In this document: positions 33,740 through 42,719 of the stretch, piece after piece
Numbering within the stretch: the first letter of the stretch is position 1
Layout of the letters: every line of letters starts with the position of its first letter
Source: Haloglomus halophilum
Lineage (GTDB): Archaea > Halobacteriota > Halobacteria > Halobacteriales > Haloarculaceae
DNA length: 64,000 nucleotides
Direction: 5' to 3'
NCBI RefSeq assembly: GCF_024298885.1
Contig: NZ_CP101166.1
Location: 992,001-1,056,000 of the forward strand
Position numbers and translations under genes: made by a program
Notes under the pieces: model-generated
The model's database searches: none
What the model was told of the DNA's origin: nothing
What the model saw: the letters and a program-made list of their open reading frames with translations, nothing else

Positions 33740-35776
33740 GTGACGCACAGCAACGTGTTTGGCCGCGCCGGGGTCGGTGGGAATCCCGGGCGCGGAGCGG
33801 ACGGCCGGGTGGTGCTCGCGCTCCTCGGGGGCCTCCTCGCGGGAGCGCTGGCCGTGCTGGTGGCAACGGGCGTCGTCTCCGCACCCGACGGGATGGAGGG
33901 AGTCCTGACGGCGGGGTCCGGAATGGCCATGAGCAGCGGGACGCAGAGTGCGACAGGTAACCGGAAGCGCCGCGCGACGGCGTACGCCGGACTGACCGGC
34001 GCGCTGGCAGGGGCCGTGACGACGTACTTCGTCTCGGCGCTCCACCTCCGGTACATGGGGACCATCCTCCAGAGCGGGTCACCGACCCGCGGGATGTTCC
34101 TCTTCGGCATCGTGGCGCTGGCGCTGACGGGCCTCTACACCGTCACCGGCGCGAAGTTCGTCGGCCGTGGCAGCGGGTTCGTCCGCCGGAGCGCGACGAC
34201 GGGGCTCGCCTTCGGGGGCATCCTCGGCGGCCTGTTCAGCCTCTTCGTCGTGCCGGCGCTCATCGGGAGCACCCCGTCGAGTATCGACCCGGCACCGACC
34301 GGTGTCGTCCTCGGCTGGGCCGTCTTCGGCCTCGTGATGGGGACGACATACGCGAGCGTCCTCTCGGAGCAGCCGGTGCTCCCGGCGTACGTCCGCCGGA
34401 ACGGGACCCGGGCCGTCGCGAGTTCGCTCGCCGGCGTCTACCTGGGTGGCCTCGCGCTCATCATCATCCGCCCGCCGCATCTCCGCTTCGTCGGCACCAT
34501 CATCGCCAGTGGCACGCAACAGCGTGGGCTGATCTTCCTCCTTCTCGTCGGCCTGCTGCTGACGTTGACCATCTCGCGTGTGGCCGGCGTGCGGGCCGAG
34601 CAGGCGCCGTTCTCGACCGGCGTCTTCGCCGGCATCGGCATGACCGTCTTCGGCCTGTTCGTCGTGCCCGCGCTCGTCAGCGCCATCGGTGGCTGGCCGC
34701 TGCAGGTGCCCATCGGCTACTTCCCCATCGCCTTCGGCTACTTCCTGTTCGGGCTCGGAACGGCGGCCTCGTATGGCCTGCTCCGGCGCCGCGAGATCGA
34801 CCTCGTCACCGATATCCGCAGCACCGCGACCCTGAAGGGACTCCTGGCCGGCGGCACCGTCGGCGGCGTGCTGCTCTACGTCCTCGCACTGCCGCATCTC
34901 CTCTGGTTGGGCACCATCCTCCGGTCGGGGTCCACCGGACGCGGGTTCCTCGCGTGGTTCATCGTCTGCCTGCCGCTCGCGGTCATCATCGCGGCGGTCC
35001 CGGGACGCCGGTTCGAAGCCGGAACGAGCAGCCTCGATGCCGGCACCACGGGCCTCATCTACGGCCTCGTGTACGCCATCGTCGCCGGCGCCGCGCTCGT
35101 GCCCACGGTCATCGATGGCGTGACACCGCTCCAGCCGTATCCCGCGCCGTACGTCGGTCTGGGACTGCTCGCGTACGTCGTGTTCGGCTTCGTGTTCGCC
35201 GCCGTCTACCGCGACAGCCTCCCGCTGGGTGAACCGCAGACCGACTTCGACGCCGTCGGTGCCGGCGTCGGCTCACGCCGCGCCCGCGCCTACCTGTTCG
35301 GCTCCACGTTCGGTGGCCTCGTCGGTGGGCTCACCATCTACCACCTCGGCGGCCCGGTGTACATGCGCTACATCGGCTCGCTGTTCAAGCTGGGCGGGAG
35401 CTTCGAGATGGCGTGGGTCGCGTGGTTCATCCTCTCGCTGGTGATGGGCGGCCTGTTCGTCGCGCTCCTGCGGAACAAGCTCGACGACTACGTCAACAGC
35501 CTCATCATGACGACCTCGCGGAACCGTGACCTGCGCCAGCTCCTCCAGCCCGCACTCAAGCAGGCCTCGGTCACCACCACCGCGACGGCGGTCGGCCTGG
35601 CCTACGGTGTCGCGCTCGCGGTCGTCCTCGGCGCGGTCGGCCTGCCGCTGCTGGTCGAGAACCTCACCGCGTTCTCGATGGGGCCCGCCCCGAACCTCGA
35701 CGGGGGCACGCTGCTCGGGTTCGTCCTCTACGGCGGCTTCCTCGGTGCCGGCTACGGGCTCATGCTGGAGTTCTGA
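33740..35776 (+). CDS. Large membrane protein with four-fold internal repeat
   Basis: A 678-residue integral membrane protein with about 16-18 hydrophobic helices. The motif HLRYMGTILQSGSPTRG recurs near residues 102, 245, 385 and 538, as HLRFVGTIIASGTQQRG, HLLWLGTILRSGSTGRG and YMRYIGSLFKLGG. Each is followed by a hydrophobic helix, so the chain is four copies of a roughly 145-residue unit. No transporter family is recognised. The start is GTG 33740, a few nt after a TATA-like TTTATTA (33702-33708) and its expected transcription start. No soluble partner lies next to it. It might be a channel or permease built by gene multiplication. Confidence 0.7.
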   Translation: MTHSNVFGRAGVGGNPGRGADGRVVLALLGGLLAGALAVLVATGVVSAPDGMEGVLTAGSGMAMSSGTQSATGNRKRRATAYAGLTGALAGAVTTYFVSALHLRYMGTILQSGSPTRGMFLFGIVALALTGLYTVTGAKFVGRGSGFVRRSATTGLAFGGILGGLFSLFVVPALIGSTPSSIDPAPTGVVLGWAVFGLVMGTTYASVLSEQPVLPAYVRRNGTRAVASSLAGVYLGGLALIIIRPPHLRFVGTIIASGTQQRGLIFLLLVGLLLTLTISRVAGVRAEQAPFSTGVFAGIGMTVFGLFVVPALVSAIGGWPLQVPIGYFPIAFGYFLFGLGTAASYGLLRRREIDLVTDIRSTATLKGLLAGGTVGGVLLYVLALPHLLWLGTILRSGSTGRGFLAWFIVCLPLAVIIAAVPGRRFEAGTSSLDAGTTGLIYGLVYAIVAGAALVPTVIDGVTPLQPYPAPYVGLGLLAYVVFGFVFAAVYRDSLPLGEPQTDFDAVGAGVGSRRARAYLFGSTFGGLVGGLTIYHLGGPVYMRYIGSLFKLGGSFEMAWVAWFILSLVMGGLFVALLRNKLDDYVNSLIMTTSRNRDLRQLLQPALKQASVTTTATAVGLAYGVALAVVLGAVGLPLLVENLTAFSMGPAPNLDGGTLLGFVLYGGFLGAGYGLMLEF

Positions 35777-36078
35777 GACCGGCACGAACCCGGATTCCGT
35801 ATCCCTCCGTATCCCTCCGAAGGTCCAGACCGATCTCTGCATTTCGACCAATAGGCGAGCTAGTCTCGGGACATCCCACGGGGACACGAGATTCAAGTAC
35901 GAGACCGGGACCAGCGACCCCATGCCCTGACGAGTCGCTCCGGACCGCCGGCCCGGGCGGGGAGAACGCCACTTCCCGACCGGTTCGACCAGTGCGGTGC
36001 CCGGTCCGGAACCCTGTCGCACTGTGCTCGGAGCCCGCCCTCACGAGCACGCGACGCTGCGGCCGCACCGCCTGTTCG
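35777..36078 (+). other. Intergenic region with promoter-like remnant
   Basis: 302 nt without a gene. It contains a 10-bp tandem GTATCCCTCC pair near 35800. Around 35888-35926 is a stretch (CACGAGATTCAAGTACGAGA, CCGGGACCAG, then ATG-CCC-TGA) closely similar to the promoter of the TctA-like gene near 26556. Here it leads to a two-codon frame only, so it may be a copied or orphaned promoter. Nothing else is seen. Confidence 0.4.
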
Positions 36079-37071
36079 CTACTCGACCTCGATAGCGGCG
36101 CCCTCGTTCCGCGGTCGGGTGACCAGCACGTCGCCATCGCTCCCGACCGCGTCGAGCGCTGCGTGGGCCGCCCGGTCGGCGTCGTCGGCCCGGTCGGCGT
36201 CCGTGAGCGCGTACACGGCCGGCCCCCACGACGACTGGCCGACGCCCGCGACCGCCGGCGACTCGCGGAGTTCCTCGACCACTTGCCCGGCTGGCGGTCG
36301 GTAGACGCCACCCTGCTCGTCGGCGTACCAGGCCCCGTTGAGACGGCCGAACTCCGCGATGGCGTCGCCGAAGGCCCCCAGTCGTCCCTCGGCCGCCGCG
36401 GGGAGCAGCCGCCGGACCGTCAGCGCCGCGAGGTCGTCGGCCACCGACGGGTCCGCCGACTCCACGACCGCACGCATGCTGTCGTCCTCGTCGCTCCCGT
36501 GGCGCCCCTGTTCGGCGTCGGGGAGCGCGAGGACGACGCGCCACTCGGTCGGAAGCGTGTGCCGCGCCAGCACCGCCGGCACGGTCCAGTCGCCCTGCGC
36601 GGGCGGCCGGGTGGTGAACCGCTCGGTCGGATGGCCCGCGTCGACGACGAAGCCGCCACGCTCGAACGCGGCGACACCCACACCCGACCGGCCGCCCCGG
36701 CCCAGTTCCGGCGCCCGCTTCCGGGGCTGCACCGTCCGGTCGTGCGCCCGCGCGACGGCTGCCAGCGTCGCCAGCGCCGTCGCCGTCCCGCTTCCGAGGC
36801 CCGCGTGCCGCGGGAGCGTCGCCTCGACCGCCAGTTCGGCACCGGGAACGTCGAGCAGCTCGCAGGCCGTCGTCGCGTACGCCCGGACCTCGTCGGTATC
36901 GACCCCGTCACCGTTCGCACGACAGGTCACCGTCTCCGCCGGCGTCGCCGAGAGCCGAACCCGCGGCTCCGCGAGTGCCAGCCCGACTCCCCCGTAGAGG
37001 CGCTCGTGCGCCAGCGAGAGGTTGCCGAAGCCGACGTGGAGCCGTGCGCCGGTCGAGACGGTTGCCCGCAT
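36079..37071 (-). CDS. GHMP-family protein related to beta-RFAP synthase
   Basis: A 330-residue protein. The start RATVSTGARLHVGFGNLSLA and the GHMP ATP-type loop LPRHAGLGSGTATALA (86-101) place it with beta-ribofuranosylaminobenzene 5'-phosphate synthase. That enzyme condenses PRPP with 4-hydroxy- or 4-aminobenzoate in methanopterin synthesis. Haloarchaea use folate-type C1 carriers, so the in-vivo substrate is unclear. The C-terminus includes AGVGQSSWGPAVYALT, a glycine motif of the family. ATG 37071 begins the canonical N-terminus. It is divergent from ilvD. Confidence 0.75.
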   Translation of the reverse strand: MRATVSTGARLHVGFGNLSLAHERLYGGVGLALAEPRVRLSATPAETVTCRANGDGVDTDEVRAYATTACELLDVPGAELAVEATLPRHAGLGSGTATALATLAAVARAHDRTVQPRKRAPELGRGGRSGVGVAAFERGGFVVDAGHPTERFTTRPPAQGDWTVPAVLARHTLPTEWRVVLALPDAEQGRHGSDEDDSMRAVVESADPSVADDLAALTVRRLLPAAAEGRLGAFGDAIAEFGRLNGAWYADEQGGVYRPPAGQVVEELRESPAVAGVGQSSWGPAVYALTDADRADDADRAAHAALDAVGSDGDVLVTRPRNEGAAIEVE

Positions 37072-37179
37072 CGTCCGGGCGTGGGCGGCCCGCCGACAAG
37101 CGACTTTCGACCGTCCGACGTACGGGCAGAACTCGCCCCCTCTCGCGGAACTTAACCCCGTGCGCGACAATCGACCGGC

Positions 37180-39000
37180 ATGAGCCAGCAACGCCCCCGC
37201 CGCACCGAGGACGACGACGCGGTCGGCCCCGACGACGAGAAACCGGAGAACCTGCGGTCACGCGAGGTGACCGAGGGCGCCGAGCGGGCGCCCCACCGCG
37301 CGATGTTCCGCGCGATGGGGTTCGACGACGAGGACCTCACCTCCCCGATGGTCGGCGTCGCCAACCCGGCCGCCGACATCACGCCCTGCAACGTCCACCT
37401 CGACGACGTGGCGCAGTCGGCGGTCGACGGCATCGACACCGCCGGCGGGATGCCCATCGAGTTCGGGACCATCACCATCTCGGACGCCATCTCGATGGGC
37501 ACCGAGGGGATGAAGGCCTCGCTCATCAGCCGCGAGGTCATCGCGGACTCGGTCGAACTCGTCTCGTTCGGCGAGCGCATGGACGCCCTCGTCACCGTCG
37601 CGGGCTGTGACAAGAACCTCCCCGGGATGATGATGGCTGCCATCCGCACGGACCTGCCCAGCGTCTTCCTCTACGGCGGCTCCATCATGCCCGGCCAGCA
37701 CGAGGGCCGCGACGTGACCATCGTCAACGTGTTCGAGGGGGTCGGCGCGTACGCCGAAGGCGACATGTCGGGCGAGGAACTGGACGACCTCGAACGGCAC
37801 GCCTGCCCCGGCGCCGGGTCGTGTGGCGGGATGTACACCGCCAACACGATGGCCTCCATCAGCGAGGCGCTCGGCCTCGCGCCGCTGGGTTCGGCCTCGG
37901 CCCCGGCCGAGGATCAGGAGCGCTACGACGTGGCCGAGCGCGCCGGCGACCTCGTTCTGGAGTGTGTGCAGGAGGACCGCCGCCCCTCCGACATCCTCAC
38001 GAAGGAGTCGTTCGAGAACGCCATCGCGCTCCAGACCGCCATCGGCGGCTCCACCAACGCCGTCCTCCACCTGCTCGCACTGGCTGCCGAGGCCGACGTC
38101 GACCTCGACATCGAGGACTTCGACCGCATCAGCCGGCAGACGCCGAAGATCGCTGACCTCTCGCCCGGCGGCACGCACGTGATGAACGACCTCCACGAGG
38201 TCGGCGGCGTCCCCGTGGTCGTCCGCCGTCTGCTCGACGCGGGCCTGTTCCACGGCGACCAGCAGACGGTCACGGGCCGCACCATCGCCGAGGAACTCGA
38301 GCAGCTGGACCTGCCCGACGACGAGGAGATCGACGCCGAGTTCCTCTACACGGTCGACGACCCCAAGTACCCGGAGGGTGCCATCAAGATACTCACGGGC
38401 AACCTCGCTCCCGACGGCGCCGTCCTGAAGGCGACCGGCCAGGACGAGTTCCACCACGAGGGGCCCGCCCGCATCTTCGAGGACGAGGAGGACGCGATGC
38501 GCTACGTCCAGGAGGGCCACATCGAGTCGGGCGATGTCATCGTCATCCGGAACGAGGGGCCCCGCGGCGGGCCCGGGATGCGCGAGATGCTCGGTGTCAC
38601 GGCCGCCGTCGTCGGTGCCGGCCACGAGGACGACGTGGCGCTGCTGACGGACGGCCGCTTCTCCGGCGGAACCCGCGGCCCGATGATCGGCCACGTCGCC
38701 CCGGAGGCGTTCGTCGGGGGCCCCATCGCCGCGCTGGAGGACGGGGACGTGGTCACCGTCGATATCCCGGACCGCACCATCGAGGTCGACCTGACCGACG
38801 AGGAACTGGAGCAGCGGCTGGAGGACTGGGACCAGCCCGAACCGGCCTACGACAGCGGTGTCCTCGCGAAGTACGGCTTCGCCTTCGATTCGGCAGCGAA
38901 CGGTGCCGTCACCAACCCCGGCGTCCGCGTGAGCGGCGCGAACGCGGGCTCGTCACGAGCGGAGCGAAGTGACGGCGTCCGGCGGTCGGACGACCGGTAG
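37180..39000 (+). CDS. ilvD: Dihydroxy-acid dehydratase
   Basis: A 606-residue Fe-S dehydratase converting dihydroxyacids to 2-oxo acids in Ile and Val synthesis. Cluster cysteines are in ITPCNVHLD (near 69), [12 protein letters not shown] (near 143) and [18 protein letters not shown] (near 207-225). [18 protein letters not shown] closes the active site. TTAAC about 28 nt upstream gives a leaderless start at ATG 37180. The usual protein ends near NGAVTNPG; the last 20 or so residues ([19 protein letters not shown]) come from a repeat that has extended the gene. Confidence 0.95.
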   Translation: MSQQRPRRTEDDDAVGPDDEKPENLRSREVTEGAERAPHRAMFRAMGFDDEDLTSPMVGVANPAADITPCNVHLDDVAQSAVDGIDTAGGMPIEFGTITISDAISMGTEGMKASLISREVIADSVELVSFGERMDALVTVAGCDKNLPGMMMAAIRTDLPSVFLYGGSIMPGQHEGRDVTIVNVFEGVGAYAEGDMSGEELDDLERHACPGAGSCGGMYTANTMASISEALGLAPLGSASAPAEDQERYDVAERAGDLVLECVQEDRRPSDILTKESFENAIALQTAIGGSTNAVLHLLALAAEADVDLDIEDFDRISRQTPKIADLSPGGTHVMNDLHEVGGVPVVVRRLLDAGLFHGDQQTVTGRTIAEELEQLDLPDDEEIDAEFLYTVDDPKYPEGAIKILTGNLAPDGAVLKATGQDEFHHEGPARIFEDEEDAMRYVQEGHIESGDVIVIRNEGPRGGPGMREMLGVTAAVVGAGHEDDVALLTDGRFSGGTRGPMIGHVAPEAFVGGPIAALEDGDVVTVDIPDRTIEVDLTDEELEQRLEDWDQPEPAYDSGVLAKYGFAFDSAANGAVTNPGVRVSGANAGSSRAERSDGVRRSDDR

Positions 39001-39051
39001 GCGGCCTCGTCGCGAGCGGAGCGACGTGACTGCATCCGGCGGTTCGGCGAC
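38947..39051 (+). repeat. Two-copy repeat overlapping the 3' end of ilvD
   Basis: Two units about 56 bp apart share GGCNTCGTC, CGAGCGGAGCGA and TCCGGCGGT words. The first codes the IlvD C-terminus, the second lies just after the stop codon. Each contains an inverted GTCAC...GTGAC motif able to form a hairpin. Such GAGCGGAGCGA hairpins recur elsewhere in the window and may be terminators or mobile repeats. Confidence 0.65.
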
Positions 39052-39079
39052 TGCGCCGGCGCGATACGCGTCCTCCTTC

Positions 39080-39277
39080 TCACCGCAGGCTCGACCGCGA
39101 GATGGCCACCGTCGAGGCGAGCCACGCGCCCGACTCCTCACGTCCGGACTCGTAGATCCGGACCTCGCCCTCGTGCTCCCGGGACTCGTACCCCTCGTAG
39201 GCCGCCGCACCCGGCCCGACGGTCGGATAGCGCTCCATCTCGCCCGCACCCTCGCCGTCCCGTGAACTACTGGACAT
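39080..39277 (-). CDS. Small acidic protein, 65 aa (DUF7331-like)
   Basis: A short soluble protein. RYPTVGPGAAAYEGYESREH, then EGEVRIYESGREESGAWLAS, resembles a haloarchaeal small-protein family whose members contain an IYD-AWI strand pair; I recall it as DUF7331. ATG 39277 is 40 nt downstream of a TTTAA element. No metal-binding or membrane motif. It is convergent with ilvD with about 80 nt of repeat DNA between them. Confidence 0.55.
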   Translation of the reverse strand: MSSSSRDGEGAGEMERYPTVGPGAAAYEGYESREHEGEVRIYESGREESGAWLASTVAISRSSLR

Positions 39278-39398
39278 CTGTCTCGGACTCCCTGCACCGG
39301 GCCTCGACCCCGGCCTCGTTAAATGTTGCCACACCGCACGACGTACGTCAGACGCGGGGCTCGGCGCCCGAAAGAAGTGAGAAGGATCGGTTAGCCGC

Positions 39399-41453
39399 TC
39401 AGTGCTGGCGACGGGCGAGCAGTGCCGCCGCGACGAGCGCGACGAGAGTCGCCACGGCACCGAAGCCGGGCTGACCGTCGCTGGAGGTGCCGCCGTCGCC
39501 ACCGTCACCACCGTCGCCGCCGTCACCGCCGCCCGCGGTGGGCGTCGGCGTCGGTGCCTCGAGCCCGAGGTAGTCGTACGCTCGCTCGGTCTCCATCTCG
39601 GGGAACGAGCGGTCGTACGAACCGGGCATGTGGACCGTGGTGTCCTCGTCGACCACGGAGAGCTCTCGGACGGCGCTCTCACTGGCGCCGGCCTCGACTG
39701 CACCCGTGACGTAGACGTACTGGTTCAGCGAGCCGCTCTCGTTGGACCGGCCGACGACCTGACTGACCGAGAGGTCGAGTCGGCCGGACTGCTGGAGCAC
39801 GTCGCGGAACGCCGCCATGTCCTCGAACTTCGCGCCGGCCTCGAAGGTGACGTTCCCCTCGCTGACGCTGATGTCCGTTCGGGCCTTCTGGAAGCCAGCC
39901 TCGCGGAAGGCGCGGACGAACTGTCGGGCCTGCTCGGTGTCCTCGTCGGTCGCATTCTGGGTCTCCGTCGCGTTGAGGAACTGGTCGACGGCGGTGTCGA
40001 CGAGGTCCTCCTGCTCGACGCTGAGCGACCCGTTCGCGACGATCTGGTCACCGGACGTATCGGCGGCCAGCGAGAACTCCTGGTTCGCGACCGGGATATC
40101 TCGACTCTCGAGTTCGCTCACGTAGGCCTGCCAGTTCTCCGTCCGGGACTGGGCCTGCAGCTCGATGACCGCCAGCGAGCTGGACTCCAGGGAGTGCGAG
40201 GCACTCAGCGAGTACGTCCGCGTCAGGTCGGCCGCCTGCTGGGCCTCGATCTGTGCGCGGAGGTCCTCGAGCTGTGCCGTCTGGACGGGAACCTCCTGCT
40301 CCGGCGGCGAGTAGGCCGCCGCCGCTTCGATGCCCGCCAGCAGAGCGTCGTTGTAGTTCTCGAGCTGGACGTCGAAGCTGCCCTCGACGGACTGGGCCTG
40401 CATCCGGTAGTCGGCCGCGATGCGCTCGATCTCCAGCTGCGTCACGTTCGCGGCGATGCCCGATGCGGCCTCGCGCGAGAGGTTGAACTGCTCGGAGTTG
40501 GCGAGGTAGGCCGCCGCCTGCCGTTCCAGCCCCTCGTCGACGCCCTCGTACTCGACCGTGTAGTCCACGTCGAGCCGGTAGACGCCACGCTGACTGGCGT
40601 TGGCGAAGGCGTAGGAGTTCAGCGTGACCGTGGCACTACCACCGAGCTGCTCGGCGACGCTCGCGTAGCGCTGTCGGATGGTCTGCCGGGCGCGCTCCTC
40701 GGTGTCCCACTGGTCCTTCGAGAACTCGCGGACGGTCTGGTTCTGGGCCGCGTTCAGCGTGTACGTGCCCTCACCCTCGACCAGCTCGAAGGAGGCCGAC
40801 ATCGGCTGCCCGAGCTGCGTCGACGTCTGGGCGTTCAGGCTCCCGGAGGCGTCGAACGAGTCCGGCGCGACCGTCGCCTGCAGCGACGTGTCGGCGGACT
40901 CGACGAGCCGCAGCGACGGGGCGCTCCGCGTGGCGACAGCCACCCGGCCGTCCGCGTCGAAGCGGTTGTTCTCCTGGGTCCGGACGGCGTCGACCGTGAG
41001 GCTCAGGTCCTCGATGGCCTGCGGGCGGACCGTCGTCAGCTCACCCTGGGCGGTCAGGGCACCGGGCTCGAGCACCGCCTGCGCCGACCCCGTCGCGTTC
41101 GGCGTCTCCTCGAGGTCGCTCACGATGAGCCCGTAGAAGATGCCCTGCCCGACGTGGAGCCCGTACTCGCCGTTCGTCAGTTCGGACTCCGTGCCGGTCT
41201 CCTGTTCGCTCTCGTCCTCGTAGTAGAGGATAGCGTCGCCGTTCTCCTTGACGTAGACCTCATCGGCGACGTCGAGTGTCTGATTGCCGGTACTGTCGTC
41301 GTCCTCCTGGAGGGACTGCTGGGCCGGGTCGTCCGCTGCCGCGACTGCAGCACCGGCACCCGCACCGATGGCCATACTCGAGACCATCAGCAGGGCGACC
41401 AGTGCAACAACCACCCGTCGCCAGTACCCCGCGGAGGGAGTTGCGTCATCCAT
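39399..41453 (-). CDS. PGF-CTERM surface protein
   Basis: A 684-residue secreted protein. A signal peptide (WRRVVVALVALLMVSSMAIG) starts at ATG 41453. The C-terminus has a Thr/Pro/Gly/Asp-rich spacer, then QPGFGAVATLVALVAAALLA and RRQH: the PGF motif, hydrophobic helix and basic end processed by archaeosortase A, giving a lipid-anchored surface protein. The body is rich in Gln, Ser, Ala and Asn-X-Ser/Thr sequons, with helical repeats (YLANSEQFNLSREAASGIAA) and no recognised catalytic fold. A TATA-like GTTTATG near 41585 would leave a 5' leader over 100 nt. Confidence 0.82.
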   Translation of the reverse strand: MDDATPSAGYWRRVVVALVALLMVSSMAIGAGAGAAVAAADDPAQQSLQEDDDSTGNQTLDVADEVYVKENGDAILYYEDESEQETGTESELTNGEYGLHVGQGIFYGLIVSDLEETPNATGSAQAVLEPGALTAQGELTTVRPQAIEDLSLTVDAVRTQENNRFDADGRVAVATRSAPSLRLVESADTSLQATVAPDSFDASGSLNAQTSTQLGQPMSASFELVEGEGTYTLNAAQNQTVREFSKDQWDTEERARQTIRQRYASVAEQLGGSATVTLNSYAFANASQRGVYRLDVDYTVEYEGVDEGLERQAAAYLANSEQFNLSREAASGIAANVTQLEIERIAADYRMQAQSVEGSFDVQLENYNDALLAGIEAAAAYSPPEQEVPVQTAQLEDLRAQIEAQQAADLTRTYSLSASHSLESSSLAVIELQAQSRTENWQAYVSELESRDIPVANQEFSLAADTSGDQIVANGSLSVEQEDLVDTAVDQFLNATETQNATDEDTEQARQFVRAFREAGFQKARTDISVSEGNVTFEAGAKFEDMAAFRDVLQQSGRLDLSVSQVVGRSNESGSLNQYVYVTGAVEAGASESAVRELSVVDEDTTVHMPGSYDRSFPEMETERAYDYLGLEAPTPTPTAGGGDGGDGGDGGDGGTSSDGQPGFGAVATLVALVAAALLARRQH

Positions 41454-41719
41454 TGTATTGTCACCTATCGACCCCGTGGTTACACGGCAGGTCCCCGGAG
41501 ACGTGACAGCAGTCACGCGGGTAGGGAACGGGGACCGGCGTCCTCGATTTCGGACGCGTTCGTCCTGCGGTTCTAGCTGTCCCTACATAAACGTTCGTGG
41601 GACGGAATGACGATGAGGCCAGGTAACCGACTGACACGACAGCTACCGACCGCCGTCGCCAGGTTCCGGGACGGTGAGCGCCGGAAGGAGTATCCCTCGC
41701 TCCCCCCTAGCGACGGCCG

Positions 41720-42001
41720 ATGGACCCGTTCTCGGTGGTCGCCGGGGAGGATGACGACGCGGGCGAGGAGCTGGCCGAAGGGGTGGGGTCGCTGTCGACA
41801 ACGACGTTCCGGGCGTTCGTCGTGGCCCTCCTGCTCGCGCAGGCGGGCCTGTTCGCGGCGAGTCTGGGGCTCCTGCTGGGCTGGTTCCGGGCACAGTGGT
41901 TGCTGGGCGGCGCACTGTTCGCCGGCGGCATCGCGGCGCTGATGGCGACGGTCGGCATCGTCCGCTGGCACGGACGACGGGACCGACCGCAGGAGAACTG
42001 A
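41720..42001 (+). CDS. Small membrane protein, 93 aa
   Basis: An acidic cytoplasmic N-terminus (MDPFSVVAGEDDDAGEELAE) precedes two helices, FRAFVVALLLAQAGLFAASL and LLGGALFAGGIAALMATVGI, and a basic end. This two-helix type is common in haloarchaea and its role is unknown. A GTATCC element about 28 nt upstream of ATG 41720 is compatible with a leaderless start. It is convergent with the 33-aa membrane peptide gene. Confidence 0.6.
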   Translation: MDPFSVVAGEDDDAGEELAEGVGSLSTTTFRAFVVALLLAQAGLFAASLGLLLGWFRAQWLLGGALFAGGIAALMATVGIVRWHGRRDRPQEN

Positions 42002-42013
42002 CCACCGTCCCGG

Positions 42014-42115
42014 TCAGGGCGCGAACCCCAGCCCGGTGGCGGCGACCGCCGAGACGACGAGCGCGACGACCAGCAGACAGAGGACGAAGAGGAGCGCCTT
42101 CTGGACGCGGTACAT
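42014..42115 (-). CDS. Micro-protein, single membrane helix, 33 aa
   Basis: MYRVQKALLFVLCLLVVALV followed by VSAVAATGLGFAP: a basic start and one transmembrane helix filling the whole chain. A CTTATT element (42138-42143) is centred about 26 nt before the ATG, which argues that this tiny frame is a real leaderless gene. Function unknown; such peptides often regulate larger membrane proteins. Confidence 0.5.
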   Translation of the reverse strand: MYRVQKALLFVLCLLVVALVVSAVAATGLGFAP

Positions 42116-42188
42116 ACGTTCACGGACGGACACCAGCAATAAGAGCCCTCGTGGCGTTCTCCGAACCAGAGAACGGTCCCGAAGGTGA

Positions 42189-42518
42189 CTACTCCCCGAC
42201 CTCGTACATCGGCCGCCGGGCCACGACATCGCGGTCGCGGAACCATTCGGCTCCGGTCGGGAGCGCCGCCGAGCAGCGGCCGCAGGCCAGCCCCGTGAGC
42301 CCGCGCTCGACGAACGCCGCTGCGGGCGCGAGACACCACGGACAGACGAGGTCGTCAGCCGGCGCGTCGGTCCCCGTCGCCGCCCCGTCCCGCCCATCCG
42401 ACTGGCCGTCGTCCCCGTCCGGGTCGGCGCCAGGGCCATCGCTCGCCGAGCCCTCGTCGTCCGATTCGTCGCCGTCGCTGTCGGCGAAGGTGCCCAGCGT
42501 CGCCTGGTCGTCGGCCAT
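42189..42518 (-). CDS. Acidic zinc-ribbon protein, 109 aa
   Basis: The first 55 residues are an Asp/Ser/Gly-rich disordered stretch. The rest is a compact zinc ribbon: CPWCLAPAAAF, then CGRCSAALPTGAEWF, with two C-x2-C knuckles. GTTAAG is centred 27 nt before ATG 42518, a clean leaderless promoter. Family unnamed here. It may bind nucleic acid or a partner protein; nothing in the neighbourhood points to a pathway. Confidence 0.65.
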   Translation of the reverse strand: MADDQATLGTFADSDGDESDDEGSASDGPGADPDGDDGQSDGRDGAATGTDAPADDLVCPWCLAPAAAFVERGLTGLACGRCSAALPTGAEWFRDRDVVARRPMYEVGE

Positions 42519-42603
42519 CGGTGGAGGAGCGTCCGGCGGGTGCTTAACGCTCACGGAGCAGCTGCTCGTGGTGGTAGATGCCGCCGAGAACGGAGGTCGC
42601 CGC

Positions 42604-42708
42604 TTACTCGTCGTCGGTGGACTTCCGGCCCCGCTCCCAGACCCGGACGGGCTCGCCGGTCGGGGGTGTGTGGCTGATGTCCTTCAGAGTCGGCTTCTTG
42701 GCACTCAT
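42604..42708 (-). CDS. Micro-protein, 34 aa
   Basis: A soluble peptide, SAKKPTLKDISHTPPTGEPV then RVWERGRKSTDDE, with a basic middle and acidic end. CAAATAG (42734-42740) is centred 29 nt before ATG 42708, and the frame shows haloarchaeal third-position GC, so the gene is likely real. No family is recognised. It sits at the edge of the AT-rich island. Confidence 0.45.
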   Translation of the reverse strand: MSAKKPTLKDISHTPPTGEPVRVWERGRKSTDDE

Positions 42709-42719
42709 TGTGAGACACA

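Noticed and set aside
39402-41576. 724-codon plus-strand frame opposite the PGF-CTERM protein
   Set aside because: Antisense of a gene with clear signal peptide and sorting signal; no independent evidence.
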